DNA of 45,760 bases from a virus. Under the pieces are notes generated by a model. It was given only the letters and a program-made list of their open reading frames with translations, was not told where the DNA came from and did not search any database. The DNA lies in IMG/VR virus record IMGVR_UViG_3300037883_000115, positions 1-45,760 of that record, one strand, 5' to 3'. Below are positions 6,461 through 14,790 of the stretch, in pieces; position 1 is the stretch's first letter; each line of letters opens with the position of its first letter. The translations under genes and the position numbers were made by a program.

Positions 6461-6856
6461 TTATTTTCCACCGCAGCCGCCGCATTTTGGACCCACGTAG
6501 CCGCCCGTGTAGTTCCACAAGCCAATGGGGCAGCGCTGGGTGGCACAGTCGAGCTTGCCCAAGGGGATGGGCGGGATCAGGTGTATTTCGAGGTAGCAGC
6601 CGCACGCTGTGCAGCTATCGGTTTTCGGGTCGCGCTTCGGACAAGCGTTGCAATGGATGCGGCGCAGGGACTTTTCTTCCTTCGTGGGCCCGTGGTTACC
6701 TTTGGCGCGCCAGGCGATTTCGTGGGCGATGGCCTGAATGAAGGTCGTCACCGGTTTCTGTTCCGGCGCCGTGTCCCAATACTTCCGGTAGGTGGGATCG
6801 TTGTGGTAGAGCCAGCAAAGGCGACAGCCAGGCTTTTCGCAGGTGCAATCTCTCAT
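6461..6856 (-). CDS. Cys-rich zinc-binding virion-associated protein
   Basis: 131 residues from ATG at 6856, whose ATGA overlaps the stop of the upstream gene. The N-terminal Cys cluster (CTCEKPGCRLC) is followed by a second set: HCNACPKRDPKTDSCTACGC, then CATQRCPIGLW. The C-x2-C ... C-x2-CGC ... CP-G-W order is that of small phage zinc proteins often found near tail-fibre or baseplate genes. A C-terminal GPKCGGCGG adds another pair. It is probably structural or a protein-protein adaptor. Confidence 0.6.
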   Translation of the reverse strand: MRDCTCEKPGCRLCWLYHNDPTYRKYWDTAPEQKPVTTFIQAIAHEIAWRAKGNHGPTKEEKSLRRIHCNACPKRDPKTDSCTACGCYLEIHLIPPIPLGKLDCATQRCPIGLWNYTGGYVGPKCGGCGGK

Positions 6857-7818
6857 AGGGTCACAATCGCACTGGCGAACAGGAAGACGCTCCCCACGTT
6901 GACGCACACGGGGCAGTTTCCCGTACCTGGGTCCCAATTGATCGGGATCTGAGGGAATTTAACGATAAAGGGAATGCAAACGCGCGAGGGGCAATCCTCG
7001 TTGAATATCTGGGGAGAATTAAAATAGGCGCAGCTCGGGATGCCGGTCGTGTCCAGGAGGACATAGGCAGGGCAGCCGCTGATAAAGGGGTCCAATTCCT
7101 GCAAACTGATAATGTCCGTGATGGAAGTCCCCGGATAAGTAAAGAGAGCCGAACTCCAGCTGCGCGGCGAGCCGCCCTGATCGATCAGCGGCAGCGAGAA
7201 ATTGAACGCAGCGCATTGGCTGCTCTGGAAAGTGACGTGCAGGTTGGTCGGAAACGGTAAGAACGGATCGCACAAGGTGTCGCCGCATAGTCCATAAGGC
7301 GGCGAGCCGGTCATACGATTCTGCGGCTTGAGCGTGATCGTCGCCGGCGCCGTGCAGCCCGTGGAGTTGCCGAGAAGCGTCATCGTATTATTGCCGTTAC
7401 AGACCCACGAGGCGTCGGCCAGGATGTACTCGATCACGGTCGCGTAGTTATCGACCGAGAGAAGGAATTCCCAGCGGCCCAAGAGGTCGTTGTGCGAGAG
7501 GTCGGCCTGGGCGGTCGTGGAATTGCAGCGCCACTGGCAAGCGGAGCCGTTGGCTGTCGGCGGAAAGAAAACCGGGTTGACGATGATGAGGCCATTGCCG
7601 ATCGTGTTGGGCACGAGCGGGAAAGCGGCGCAGCGGCCCGCCCAGGCAAAGGTCGTGGCATCGTAAGACCAGCAGGGCGGCACCGCCAGCAGGAAGCACG
7701 GGCAGCACTGAAAGCGTCCCGTGGCGCCTGAAGTGCTGGCCGGCAGCTCGCAATCGGCGCAGAGCGGAGGGCCGCACGGGCAGCACTCGGGGCCTACGGG
7801 GATGGGAGGAAACGGCAT
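6853..7818 (-). CDS. Cys-rich putative virion surface protein
   Basis: 321 residues from ATG at 7818, overlapping the previous stop as TAATG. It starts MPFPPIPVGPECCPCGPPLC and has about 24 Cys spread in pairs (CADCELP, QCCPC, SSQCAAF, CPSRVC, NCPVC). The rest is beta-strand-rich with many Asn, Thr and aromatic residues. It has no signal peptide. In the operon it follows tail genes and precedes the zinc protein, so a tail-tip or host-contact role is likely but inferred from position. Confidence 0.55.
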   Translation of the reverse strand: MPFPPIPVGPECCPCGPPLCADCELPASTSGATGRFQCCPCFLLAVPPCWSYDATTFAWAGRCAAFPLVPNTIGNGLIIVNPVFFPPTANGSACQWRCNSTTAQADLSHNDLLGRWEFLLSVDNYATVIEYILADASWVCNGNNTMTLLGNSTGCTAPATITLKPQNRMTGSPPYGLCGDTLCDPFLPFPTNLHVTFQSSQCAAFNFSLPLIDQGGSPRSWSSALFTYPGTSITDIISLQELDPFISGCPAYVLLDTTGIPSCAYFNSPQIFNEDCPSRVCIPFIVKFPQIPINWDPGTGNCPVCVNVGSVFLFASAIVTL

Positions 7819-8549
7819 TAGAAGACGGCGACCTCGGCCCACTCGAACGTGAAATAGAAACGAATGCCGCCCGTCACGGGGCCGGCGGTGAACTCTTGTA
7901 GCTCGATGCTTTCGCCCGCGCCAGGACTCAGCACGATCGGATGCTGGCCCAACGCATCCCACTTGTAGAGATCGAAGGACTTGTCCGTAGAAAGGACATC
8001 AAAAGTTGCCGAGCCCGCGACGGTAAGATTGAAAGTTGCCGACAAGGGGCTGATGGCGAAGGGATTAGCGTCCACAACGCGGCCCGTAGGAGCAGTTAAG
8101 GCGCCGGTTGTCGCGACCCGGAAATCAGAAACTAGCGATGAGCCCATTAGAGCCCGGTTCTTTTGGTTTGCTCCGCCCATGGTTACAGCATTGCCGGCCG
8201 AGCCGGCAGCGGTTGCACCTCGGGAGACGTAGGCCGCGACATCGACGGGCGTGCTCGTCGTAATCGTGGCCGCGATGTAGGAAGCGACTTGAAGGCGTTG
8301 TAACACAAAGTAGTTATTTGGGTCTGTCCAGCGCAGGTAACTCAAGACGCCGGCCGCGGCGATGCTTACTGTAGTGCCGGTCGCAACGCAGGCCCGGTAA
8401 TGGCCGAGAACTTTACCGTTCGGCCCACCCAAGGTGTATTCCAAGGGCCTGATGGAAGCGCGGATGGCTTGAAAAACCGGATCGATGGCCAAAGGCGTCC
8501 CGGCAGGTTGTGGGCCGCCGGATGATTGAATTGTGCTTGGCATAGGCAT
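7818..8549 (-). CDS. Phage structural protein (tail region)
   Basis: 243 residues, beta-rich, no Cys pairs. The order of short motifs (LGHYRACVATGT, LRWTDPNNYFVLQRLQV, MGSSLVSDFRVATTGAL, VVDANPF, FYFTFEWAEVA) matches a phage virion protein family that I recall as common in tail modules but without a proven function. Downstream coupling is by TAATG and the upstream gap is 3 bases. It is probably a decoration or tail-associated beta-sandwich. Confidence 0.6.
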   Translation of the reverse strand: MPMPSTIQSSGGPQPAGTPLAIDPVFQAIRASIRPLEYTLGGPNGKVLGHYRACVATGTTVSIAAAGVLSYLRWTDPNNYFVLQRLQVASYIAATITTSTPVDVAAYVSRGATAAGSAGNAVTMGGANQKNRALMGSSLVSDFRVATTGALTAPTGRVVDANPFAISPLSATFNLTVAGSATFDVLSTDKSFDLYKWDALGQHPIVLSPGAGESIELQEFTAGPVTGGIRFYFTFEWAEVAVF

Positions 8550-8552
8550 GGG

Positions 8553-8867
8553 TTATTCCCCTTCGTCTAAATCGAGGTCAACGAGGTCGATATCGGTCAT
8601 GGCCGCGCGCAGGACGCGCAGCTCCAAACGAATTTGTTGGAGGAGGTAAACAATCTCCCGATCGGAAACGGATCGGACCACGGAGGCGTAGGCGTTGCTT
8701 TCGGGATCGGTGTTCCGGACATTGGCCAGCGCGGCCGGGTCGGTCGCATCGGCCGTAACCACGCCCTGGCGCAGCACTGTTCCCGCTGTCGTGACAACGA
8801 GGTACATGTCCACGGCGGGGCCATTGGCGTAATTCGGATTCAGTTGAACCTTAGACGACACTGACAA
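8553..8867 (-). CDS. Small structural protein
   Basis: 104 residues. A beta-type N-terminal half (VDMYLVVTTAGTVLRQGVVT) is followed by a helix rich in Leu and Arg (IVYLLQQIRLELRVLRAAM) and an acidic tail (DIDLVDLDLDEGE). It overlaps the preceding gene by 17 bases. It is probably part of the virion tail set. Family not recognised. Confidence 0.55.
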   Translation of the reverse strand: MSVSSKVQLNPNYANGPAVDMYLVVTTAGTVLRQGVVTADATDPAALANVRNTDPESNAYASVVRSVSDREIVYLLQQIRLELRVLRAAMTDIDLVDLDLDEGE

Positions 8868-9543
8868 GATCGCCTCCCGCCCACGTGAACGTGTGATACT
8901 GGCCGTCGCCTAAGCAGATCGACTCCACGCCGGTGAAGCCGGACATCACGGAGTAAATAGCGTTTCCGTCCGAATGATTCACGGCGAAAGTCCCGTTGTA
9001 GTACTGGGCATTGATGGCGTTGGCGTTCTGGTCAAAGACCCAGGCGGAGGCGCCGTCGACGCGCGAAGGCGCGCCTCCGGTGTCGGTCCACGTCTGGACG
9101 TTGGCCGCGACCAGGCCGCTACCAGCCGTCGGCACGCGCAGGACCACCGAGGACGCAGGCCCGCTACTGCCGCCCACCGCGCCGCAAATAAGGAAGCGAG
9201 GCCGGACGGGCGTATTGCCGTCGCCGTCCATGCGCGCGACGTACTTCTGAGCCGTGAGCGTTTCGGCGTTCGGGCCGACGATCCAGCAATCGTCGTAGGT
9301 GTTGAGGTCGGTGATGCCAGGCGGCGTCGTGTGCGGATCGATCTTCTGGACGCGGCCCGGATATTCGCTGTTGACCTGCGTCGTGCTCGTGACGCGCACA
9401 ATTTCCACAGCCGCCGTATTCGAGTAATCGCGGCTGAAAGGGCGCGGACCAGGGATTCCGCGCGCTTGCTCAATCTCCCGTACCGCGTCGGCGATCCGCG
9501 CAGTTGTGGAGGCGTCAAAACCATAGACCTCGTTGTCAGGCAC
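8851..9543 (-). CDS. Putative virion protein
   Basis: 230 residues from 9543. A helical start (TARIADAVREIEQARGIPGP) leads to a beta-rich body with YDDCWIVGPNAETL and a C-terminal DGQYHTFTWAGGDLV. The N-terminal helix followed by GPRPFSR is a pattern I associate with planctomycete-phage tail proteins, but no function is known. It lies in the run after the tape measure, so it is a candidate tail-tip component. Confidence 0.55.
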   Translation of the reverse strand: MPDNEVYGFDASTTARIADAVREIEQARGIPGPRPFSRDYSNTAAVEIVRVTSTTQVNSEYPGRVQKIDPHTTPPGITDLNTYDDCWIVGPNAETLTAQKYVARMDGDGNTPVRPRFLICGAVGGSSGPASSVVLRVPTAGSGLVAANVQTWTDTGGAPSRVDGASAWVFDQNANAINAQYYNGTFAVNHSDGNAIYSVMSGFTGVESICLGDGQYHTFTWAGGDLVSVV

Positions 9544-9555
9544 AAATCCGGACTC

Positions 9556-10059
9556 CTACTGCGGATCTTCGCGCATATGGAGGTTGCAAAAAACACCTTT
9601 GCCCAACGTGCCGCCGCTGGCGGTCGCGGTGATCTTGGCTTCGATCACATCGCCTGCTACCCAGCTCGTGAAGGAAAACCCGGCCGCCGCCACGAGGGCG
9701 TAAGCGGCTATGGAGTTGGTGAGCGAAATTGTCGCGGTCAAGCAGGTGACACCATTGCGCCAGAGATCGACTGTGATCGTGGCCGTGGTCAGGCAGGCGA
9801 CGACAGCCCCCGCTTTGAAATCGAGGGGCGTGGCTGTGGTGCCGCGGACAACGTGTATGACGAATTGATCCGAGGCGGCCGTTACCAGGCTCGATTGGGC
9901 GTAGTGTTCCTCGTACTGATGCTGTAATTTCGTGGCCTGGATCGCGGGCGTGGCGATGGCGACCCCGGCATCCGTGACCGTGCCGGCGGGCAGGATCAAA
10001 GTCTTCGAACTGAATTGCCCCAGGACTACGAGGTCGTTTTGAATCGTGTCGGCGGCCAT
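9556..10059 (-). CDS. Putative virion protein, beta-rich
   Basis: 167 residues. It contains alternating hydrophobic strands (QFVIHVVRG, AVVACLTTATITVDLW, GDVIEAKITATASGGTLGKG) and a helical segment QATKLQHQYEEHYAQ. The overall look is a jelly-roll or beta-sandwich tail or fibre-tip domain. It is coupled tightly to neighbours (6 bases from the next upstream stop). Family not recognised. Confidence 0.55.
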   Translation of the reverse strand: MAADTIQNDLVVLGQFSSKTLILPAGTVTDAGVAIATPAIQATKLQHQYEEHYAQSSLVTAASDQFVIHVVRGTTATPLDFKAGAVVACLTTATITVDLWRNGVTCLTATISLTNSIAAYALVAAAGFSFTSWVAGDVIEAKITATASGGTLGKGVFCNLHMREDPQ

Positions 10060-10065
10060 AAATCC

Positions 10066-10998
10066 TCACGGTAAGTTGAAAGCGGCGAAGGGGAGTTCGG
10101 GGTAAATCTGGAAGGCCAGGTATTGGGCCATGCCGCCCGGAGCCAGGACGTGGCCATGCCCGTCGAGGGGTACGGGGCCGGCAATTGGCCGATTATTTTT
10201 GTCGTACACCGGACGCAAGCGGGAATTGGCGGGCGTGGCCGTTGGATCGAGCTCGGCGGTGCCTTCGTCGAGGACGTATTTCCTCCAGCCCTGCGGGCTA
10301 TACATCGTGATCGGTTGCACCTGAAAGACGTAGGTCACCGATGCGTACAAGAGTTCCTGCTCGAACTGCTCGTTCGCGGTAATCGACATTACCTTGACCG
10401 TCAGCGGGGCGCACCCGAACCAGGAATCAGAATTGACGGCGTCCTTGTACTGCTGGATTATGCCGAGGTTTGGCGTAGCCTCGTTGCGCGTAAAGGTGAG
10501 CTGCGGCCTGCTGTCGTCGGCCATGATGCCGGTGATTTTCTGGCCGGCGGAGTTGACGACGGCAAAGCCAAAGAGGACGTCGACGTCGACGGCGCGTTGG
10601 GTATGCACCGTCGCGTAGCTAATGACGGTTGGTCGGCTGAGCGGGCTGTTATCCTGCTTGTTGTCGGCATTTCTGGGCTTCTCTAGCTCGGTCCGATGCC
10701 GCGCGAAGCGGCCAAGGCGACGGGTCGTGTATGTAAATTCGACAATCCAGGTGAGGGGGTCGTCTTGATCTTGCTTAGCGTCGGCACTGACGCAGCGCGC
10801 GAGGAGATCGGCGGCGCCATTGAGTTCGTGGTAAAACGACCAGCGTTTGGGCAGTCCGGGCGTAGAGATGACGGTCTCGGGACCATCGAACGTCGAATTC
10901 GTCAGGACGCGAAAGACGCGCTTGTACTGACGGACGAATTCGTCATTAGCCGAACCAGTTCGGCCATTCCAGATTTCAGCGAACACAATCGAAGCCAA
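10066..10998 (-). CDS. Putative distal tail protein
   Basis: 310 residues if read from TTG at 10998 (MASIVFAEIWNGRTGSANDE); a GTG at 11070 would overlap the tape measure by 43 bases and has no usable ribosome site. The body is beta-rich with RVFRVLTNSTFDGPETV near the start and a C-terminal AQYLAFQIYPELPFAAFNL. It directly follows the tape-measure gene, the place where distal-tail and hub proteins sit in siphophages. No Dit or Tal motif can be pointed to, so the call is by position. Confidence 0.6.
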   Translation of the reverse strand: MASIVFAEIWNGRTGSANDEFVRQYKRVFRVLTNSTFDGPETVISTPGLPKRWSFYHELNGAADLLARCVSADAKQDQDDPLTWIVEFTYTTRRLGRFARHRTELEKPRNADNKQDNSPLSRPTVISYATVHTQRAVDVDVLFGFAVVNSAGQKITGIMADDSRPQLTFTRNEATPNLGIIQQYKDAVNSDSWFGCAPLTVKVMSITANEQFEQELLYASVTYVFQVQPITMYSPQGWRKYVLDEGTAELDPTATPANSRLRPVYDKNNRPIAGPVPLDGHGHVLAPGGMAQYLAFQIYPELPFAAFNLP

Positions 10999-11027
10999 GG
11001 AAACTCGGGGCGGGGAAGGGAAGGGTC

Positions 11028-12503
11028 CTAGAAAGCAGCGGAAAGTACCTCTTGATTCTTGTTGAGCCACTCCTGCAACTTGCGGCCGTTCTCTTCGTTG
11101 ATCTGGTTGGCGACCATGAGGAGGCTCTTGAGATCGTCGGTCCAGGCGAAGGCGTTGCGGGCGTCGGCCTGAGCAAGGGTCTGCTGCGCCGCTGCGGAGC
11201 CGGCTTCCTGGCCGGAAACAATTCCGGGCGTGCCGCCCAGGCCCAAGGTGTCCCGGAACTTGTCGGCCAGGCGCTTCGTCGCCGTGAGCTGATCCATCGG
11301 TCCAATAAACCCCTGCCGTCCGAGCTCATCGACCTTGGCTATTTCGTGGCGGAACTTCGATAGTTCGGACATATTCTCGTCCAGGATCTTGCTCGTGCGC
11401 CCCTCCATGGTTTCTAAGGCTTTCTTGTGCCGCTCCATAGCCTTTACCTCTTCGTCGAAGGCTGCGGCTCCGAGCTTGAATTCTTCATAGAGCTTCCGCT
11501 CGGAGGCGCCGAGCGCGTCGTTTTCGAGTTTCAGCGCCTTTTTCATGTTCGCGCCCATGCCCATCGTGTCGAGCTCGAATTGCATTTCCTTCTGGGCTTT
11601 GTCGAGGGATTCGACAAAATTCTGCATCGCGATCTGGTTCTCGTCGCGCTGCCCCATTTTGGCCAGCGCCGCATTCTGCCGCTCGACGTTTTGAATCGCT
11701 CGCGCTACCTGCTCGTCGGCGTTGCCAAAGGGGAGGAGTAGACTGGCGAAGGCGCCCGGCTGCTGAATCATCGCGTTCAAGACGTTTGAAAACTTTTCGA
11801 GCGCGGGAGCGGCCTGGATTGAGACTTGCTGCCATAAGGCTTTGATGGCGTTGCCGAGGCCAGCGGTTGCGCGCTCGGCGTCGATCGCGCGTTGCGCAAC
11901 CTCCCGATCCAGGATCATCCCGTAATCCTGCGCCCGCTTGCCCGCTTGGTCAAAGGCGGCCGATCCTCTTTGCAAGATGCCGACCAGCTCCGCGCCGCCC
12001 TTGCCCAGCAGCTCATGGGCCACAAAGGCACGCTGCGCCGAGTCAGGAATGCGAGCAATCGCGTCGGAGAGAGTTCGGTAAGCGTCGGCGGTATTCTTGC
12101 CGGCAAAGCTCTGCGCGCTGAGCCCGACAGCCGCCAACTTTTTGGCAGCCTCTTCGCTGCCAGCGCGGGCGCCGCCGATTGTCGCATTGAGTCTCCCAAG
12201 GGCGTGGTTCATCTGCTCGCTGGCGCCGCCTGCCAGAAGCTGAAAGGCAGCCATGTCGCGCATGCTGATCCCGAGTTTGTCCGCGCCTTTTGCGGTCTCG
12301 GCTATTTGGCTAAGTCCCTCGGTAAGGCCCGCGCCGAGCCCACCGATACCAACGATGCCACCAATGATCGCCGCCGGCTTCGAAACGAAGGACGAGGCCT
12401 TGCCGACAAAGGATTGTAGCTCCTGCATAGCCTTGTTCAGCCCCGCCGTGAACTCCGTGGGATTCACGCTGAGCATCAAAGCCAAATTGCCTATATTCGC
12501 CAT
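11028..12503 (-). CDS. Tail tape-measure protein
   Basis: 491 residues. It starts with a short beta-like segment (LALMLSVNPTEFTAGLNKAM), then a hydrophobic Gly-rich membrane-active stretch (IIGGIVGIGGLGAGLTEGL, about 46-64), and then long Ala/Gln/Glu/Lys helices with coiled-coil content to residue 480. This is the usual tape-measure plan; the length is short for the class, implying a tail well under 100 nm if about 1.5 angstrom per residue holds. It follows the tail chaperones after one unknown gene pair, as expected. Confidence 0.8.
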   Translation of the reverse strand: MANIGNLALMLSVNPTEFTAGLNKAMQELQSFVGKASSFVSKPAAIIGGIVGIGGLGAGLTEGLSQIAETAKGADKLGISMRDMAAFQLLAGGASEQMNHALGRLNATIGGARAGSEEAAKKLAAVGLSAQSFAGKNTADAYRTLSDAIARIPDSAQRAFVAHELLGKGGAELVGILQRGSAAFDQAGKRAQDYGMILDREVAQRAIDAERATAGLGNAIKALWQQVSIQAAPALEKFSNVLNAMIQQPGAFASLLLPFGNADEQVARAIQNVERQNAALAKMGQRDENQIAMQNFVESLDKAQKEMQFELDTMGMGANMKKALKLENDALGASERKLYEEFKLGAAAFDEEVKAMERHKKALETMEGRTSKILDENMSELSKFRHEIAKVDELGRQGFIGPMDQLTATKRLADKFRDTLGLGGTPGIVSGQEAGSAAAQQTLAQADARNAFAWTDDLKSLLMVANQINEENGRKLQEWLNKNQEVLSAAF

Positions 12504-12559
12504 GTTTTATGCACGTTCTTATGCATGAGCTTCAGTGCTACGCCAAATGTAGCGGGGCC

Positions 12560-12973
12560 TTACGTCTCGTCAAACGACACGATTTTGGCCTGCCCGGTGT
12601 ACACGCATGCACCTTCTCTGTCCTTGATGGGCATGAGTGCCTTGACTGCGTCCATGGCGCGATCCACGGTGGGCGATTTTGCCTCAAGCCCTTCCGTAAC
12701 CTCGAACGCTGCCTTATCGATCAGCTTGGCGAGGTCTACGGAGTCGAGTCCAGCTCGTTCCAGGGCTAGACTGAGCACCGCAATCTTCGGCACGGGCAGC
12801 CGCGCAGAGGTTTGCACGCCCTTGCGCAGCCAGCAGTCGATCTCAACAACGGCGCGCCCCCGGATGCGGTGCTGACCCGAAGGCAGACCATCGATTGCCT
12901 TCAGTTTGTCCAGGCCGCAGCGGAGGGCGTGCAGGAGGCCTATGGGTAGCTGTTTGATTTTGCTGCCGAACAT
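12560..12973 (-). CDS. Hypothetical protein between tail chaperones and tape measure
   Basis: 137 residues. A basic start (FGSKIKQLPIGLLHALRCGL) is followed by a mixed alpha/beta part with SLALERAGLDSVDLAKLIDK and a C-terminal KDREGACVYTGQAKIVSFDE. It has no membrane or metal motifs. The position suggests a tail assembly accessory. Family not recognised. Confidence 0.5.
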   Translation of the reverse strand: MFGSKIKQLPIGLLHALRCGLDKLKAIDGLPSGQHRIRGRAVVEIDCWLRKGVQTSARLPVPKIAVLSLALERAGLDSVDLAKLIDKAAFEVTEGLEAKSPTVDRAMDAVKALMPIKDREGACVYTGQAKIVSFDET

Positions 12974-12975
12974 TT

Positions 12976-13182
12976 TTATTCCCTGTAGCTTGATCCGCAG
13001 TTACCGAGTTCGACGTCGCCCTCAATCACCATGTGTGTGCCGACAAAGCTGATCCGGCAACCACGGATGACCATATGGCCCTCGTCGAGGCAATTCAGAA
13101 TTCTCTCCACGACGCTCACGATCGGCTCGTCCTCGGACTCAGGAGGAGTGCCGTCAATCACATTTCTGACAAGCTCGACCAT
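12976..13182 (-). CDS. Small hypothetical protein, beta-rich
   Basis: 68 residues from ATG at 13182, overlapping the TGA of the chaperone T frame as TGATG. It is mainly beta strand in the C-terminal half (MVIRGCRISFVGTHMVIEGD). No domain recognised. It is two bases upstream of 12560-12973. Confidence 0.5.
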   Translation of the reverse strand: MVELVRNVIDGTPPESEDEPIVSVVERILNCLDEGHMVIRGCRISFVGTHMVIEGDVELGNCGSSYRE

Positions 13183-13577
13183 CACTTAGCTCCTGGGTTC
13201 ATGATCCGCACTCCGTTAGGTCCCATTGGCGCCTGCCTGCCGCCCAACATCGCCGCCATTTGCATGGCGGCCAGTTTCATTTCCTCGAGCGGTTGCACCG
13301 TGATCCCGCCGGGGTTGTCGCTCAAGGTCGGGAAAAAGTCTTCCGGCTTCACCGATCGGGCATTCTCGCTGCGATGCGGGTTTCCGTTGACCAGGACTGC
13401 CGCGATTGTTCCCGCCCGCAGGTCAGCCCTCCGTTCGCCCCAGGGCTCTAGCTGGTAGTACTCCATCCACTCCTGGAGCTGGCGGCTCGTCAAGGACCCG
13501 AGTAACGCGTCCACATCGGCCCATCCGAGCTCGAGCGCTAAGCGGCAGGCGAAGCGTCGGACGGAGCCGGGACGGAG
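13182..13577 (-). CDS. Tail assembly chaperone T-like domain, read by -1 frameshift
   Basis: The minus frame is open from the slippery site at 13577 to the TGA at 13182 (131 residues). The first ATG/GTG inside is GTG at 13514, but conserved sequence begins before it: RRFACRLALELGWADVDALL, then SRQLQEWMEYYQLEPWGERR and ADLRAG, the signature of lambda gpT / DUF4035-type chaperones. Shifting -1 at A AAA AAC fuses it to the 13538-13942 product, giving a protein of about 253 residues. The independent start at 13514 would lose the CRLALELG helix, so the fusion is the likelier product. Confidence 0.75.
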   Translation of the reverse strand, partial: LRPGSVRRFACRLALELGWADVDALLGSLTSRQLQEWMEYYQLEPWGERRADLRAGTIAAVLVNGNPHRSENARSVKPEDFFPTLSDNPGGITVQPLEEMKLAAMQMAAMLGGRQAPMGPNGVRIMNPGAK

Positions 13578-13942
13578 TTTTTTCGGATCTTCTCCGCTTC
13601 ATCGGCGGTCATGCCCGAGAGCCGCCGGATGACTTCATAGGCGCGATCGAGGGGCGCGGAGTGGAGCTGGCCCACCGCGCCCGCGTCCGAGTCCTGGAAA
13701 AGGCGGTCGCCTTTTTCGTCCACGGCGCCCAGCACGAAGAGACGCGCGCGGCTGTTGTCCATCGTGACCTTGGACTCCTTGCCTTTGGTCAGGTCGTAGT
13801 TGCCCATCTCCCACTGGTCGCGCTCGCGGCCGGTGAGGGCGCGCACCAGAACGTAGGAGTCAGGCGCCCATTCCGGCGTGGGCACCTGCTCCGTGGCCAA
13901 GGGAGGAGCTTTGAGGATGGTTGCTCGATCAAGCGCTGGCAT
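13538..13942 (-). CDS. Tail assembly chaperone G-like protein
   Basis: 134 residues from ATG at 13942, overlapping the previous stop as TGATG. It contains DSYVLVRALTGRERDQWEM and DRAYEVIRRLSGMTADEAEK, the layout of G-type tail chaperones whose C-terminal helix precedes the frameshift. The zero-frame product ends RKNSVPAPSDASPAA. It lies between tail tube and tape measure, as expected. With the T domain it should coat the tape measure during tail assembly. Confidence 0.75.
   Translation of the reverse strand: MPALDRATILKAPPLATEQVPTPEWAPDSYVLVRALTGRERDQWEMGNYDLTKGKESKVTMDNSRARLFVLGAVDEKGDRLFQDSDAGAVGQLHSAPLDRAYEVIRRLSGMTADEAEKIRKNSVPAPSDASPAA
13577..13583 (-). promoter_or_regulatory. -1 ribosomal frameshift slippery heptamer
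   Basis: On the minus strand the zero frame reads CGA AAA AAC, giving the heptamer A AAA AAC, a classic X XXY YYZ slip site. A -1 slip leaves CTC CGT CCC as the next codons and enters the open T frame with no stop. A GC-rich stretch follows and could form a stimulatory structure. Confidence 0.75.
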
Positions 13943-14295
13943 CAGTTCCCCAGATAGAAAACAAGCACGGTCACCGAGGTGATGGCCGAATAAGTCACAT
14001 TCATGAACCCGTTCACGTCGTTGTAAGTGCCCGGCGGAAACGGACCTAAAATAAATACCCCCGCGGCCCCCACGGCGATAACGCGCGGCGTGGGCGCGAT
14101 CCCATCGATTACGGCGGTAGCGGGCAGGACCTCGGTCAAGTTGATCGAGCCGCCCGAGCCGTTCTTGATGTAAAGCATTTCCCGGCCGGTATTGAGCCAA
14201 GAGTCTCCCGCCACATTGGCGGCCTGAGGCGCGGTGGCGAGGTTGATACCAGTGGCGCGATTCGTGACCACCGGGGTAAGCGTCGGATTAGCCAT
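13942..14295 (-). CDS. Putative tail or virion accessory protein
   Basis: 117 residues. It is beta-rich and Thr/Gly/Ala-rich: ATAPQAANVAGDSWLNTGRE, MLYIKNGSGGSINLTEVL, GPFPPGTYNDVNGFMNVTYS, VLVFYLGN. The YIKNGSGGSINLT pattern is typical of small phage beta-sandwich decoration proteins. It lies right after the tail tube gene, so it may decorate the tail. Function not proven. Confidence 0.55.
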   Translation of the reverse strand: MANPTLTPVVTNRATGINLATAPQAANVAGDSWLNTGREMLYIKNGSGGSINLTEVLPATAVIDGIAPTPRVIAVGAAGVFILGPFPPGTYNDVNGFMNVTYSAITSVTVLVFYLGN

Positions 14296-14304
14296 TGCTG
14301 GCTC

Positions 14305-14778
14305 CTAGTTGGCTTGGGTGAAGGTGACGGGACCGGTGGCGTGGATCGTGCAGTCGGCCATGACGAGGTCGTCCAGCGGCATGGGCGTCCCGAACGTGTT
14401 GATGTAGCCCTGGCAGATAAACTGCGAGGGCGTAGTATTGGTCTGGTCGCTGAAGAGGGTTTTCCAGTAGCGCGTGGCGGACGTGAGCGAGCTGGCGCCG
14501 ATCCCGACCTGGCTAAAGTCAGTCGTGAAAATCGTGTTGAAGTCGGATTTGAAAAAGAGGATCTTGAACGAGCACTCGCCCGGGTCGCGCAGGCCGGCGC
14601 GGAATTCGTGCCAGCCTAGCGGCGAGAGCAAATTGGTCATCTGGATATCTTTGACCTTGCTCTTGGGGGCGGTTATCTCCAGCACCTTGCCGACCGTGTT
14701 GTAGGTCGTGCCGTCCGTGGACCGCTGAAAGTCTGACCCGTAACCGATAATGGCGCCCGCGCTACTGACTGCTGGCAT
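14305..14778 (-). CDS. Major tail tube protein
   Basis: 157 residues. It starts with SAGAIIGYGSDFQRSTDGTT, then VLEITAPKSKVKDIQMTNLL and HEFRAGLRDPGECSFKILFF, the order seen in lambda gpV-type tube proteins (ligand strand, ITxPK, TN, GLxDxGE). The end, PMPLDDLVMADCTIHATGPV, also fits. It sits between the tail terminator (14791) and the chaperones. It polymerises into the tail tube around the tape measure. Confidence 0.75.
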   Translation of the reverse strand: MPAVSSAGAIIGYGSDFQRSTDGTTYNTVGKVLEITAPKSKVKDIQMTNLLSPLGWHEFRAGLRDPGECSFKILFFKSDFNTIFTTDFSQVGIGASSLTSATRYWKTLFSDQTNTTPSQFICQGYINTFGTPMPLDDLVMADCTIHATGPVTFTQAN

Positions 14779-14790
14779 GTTCCGGCCCCC

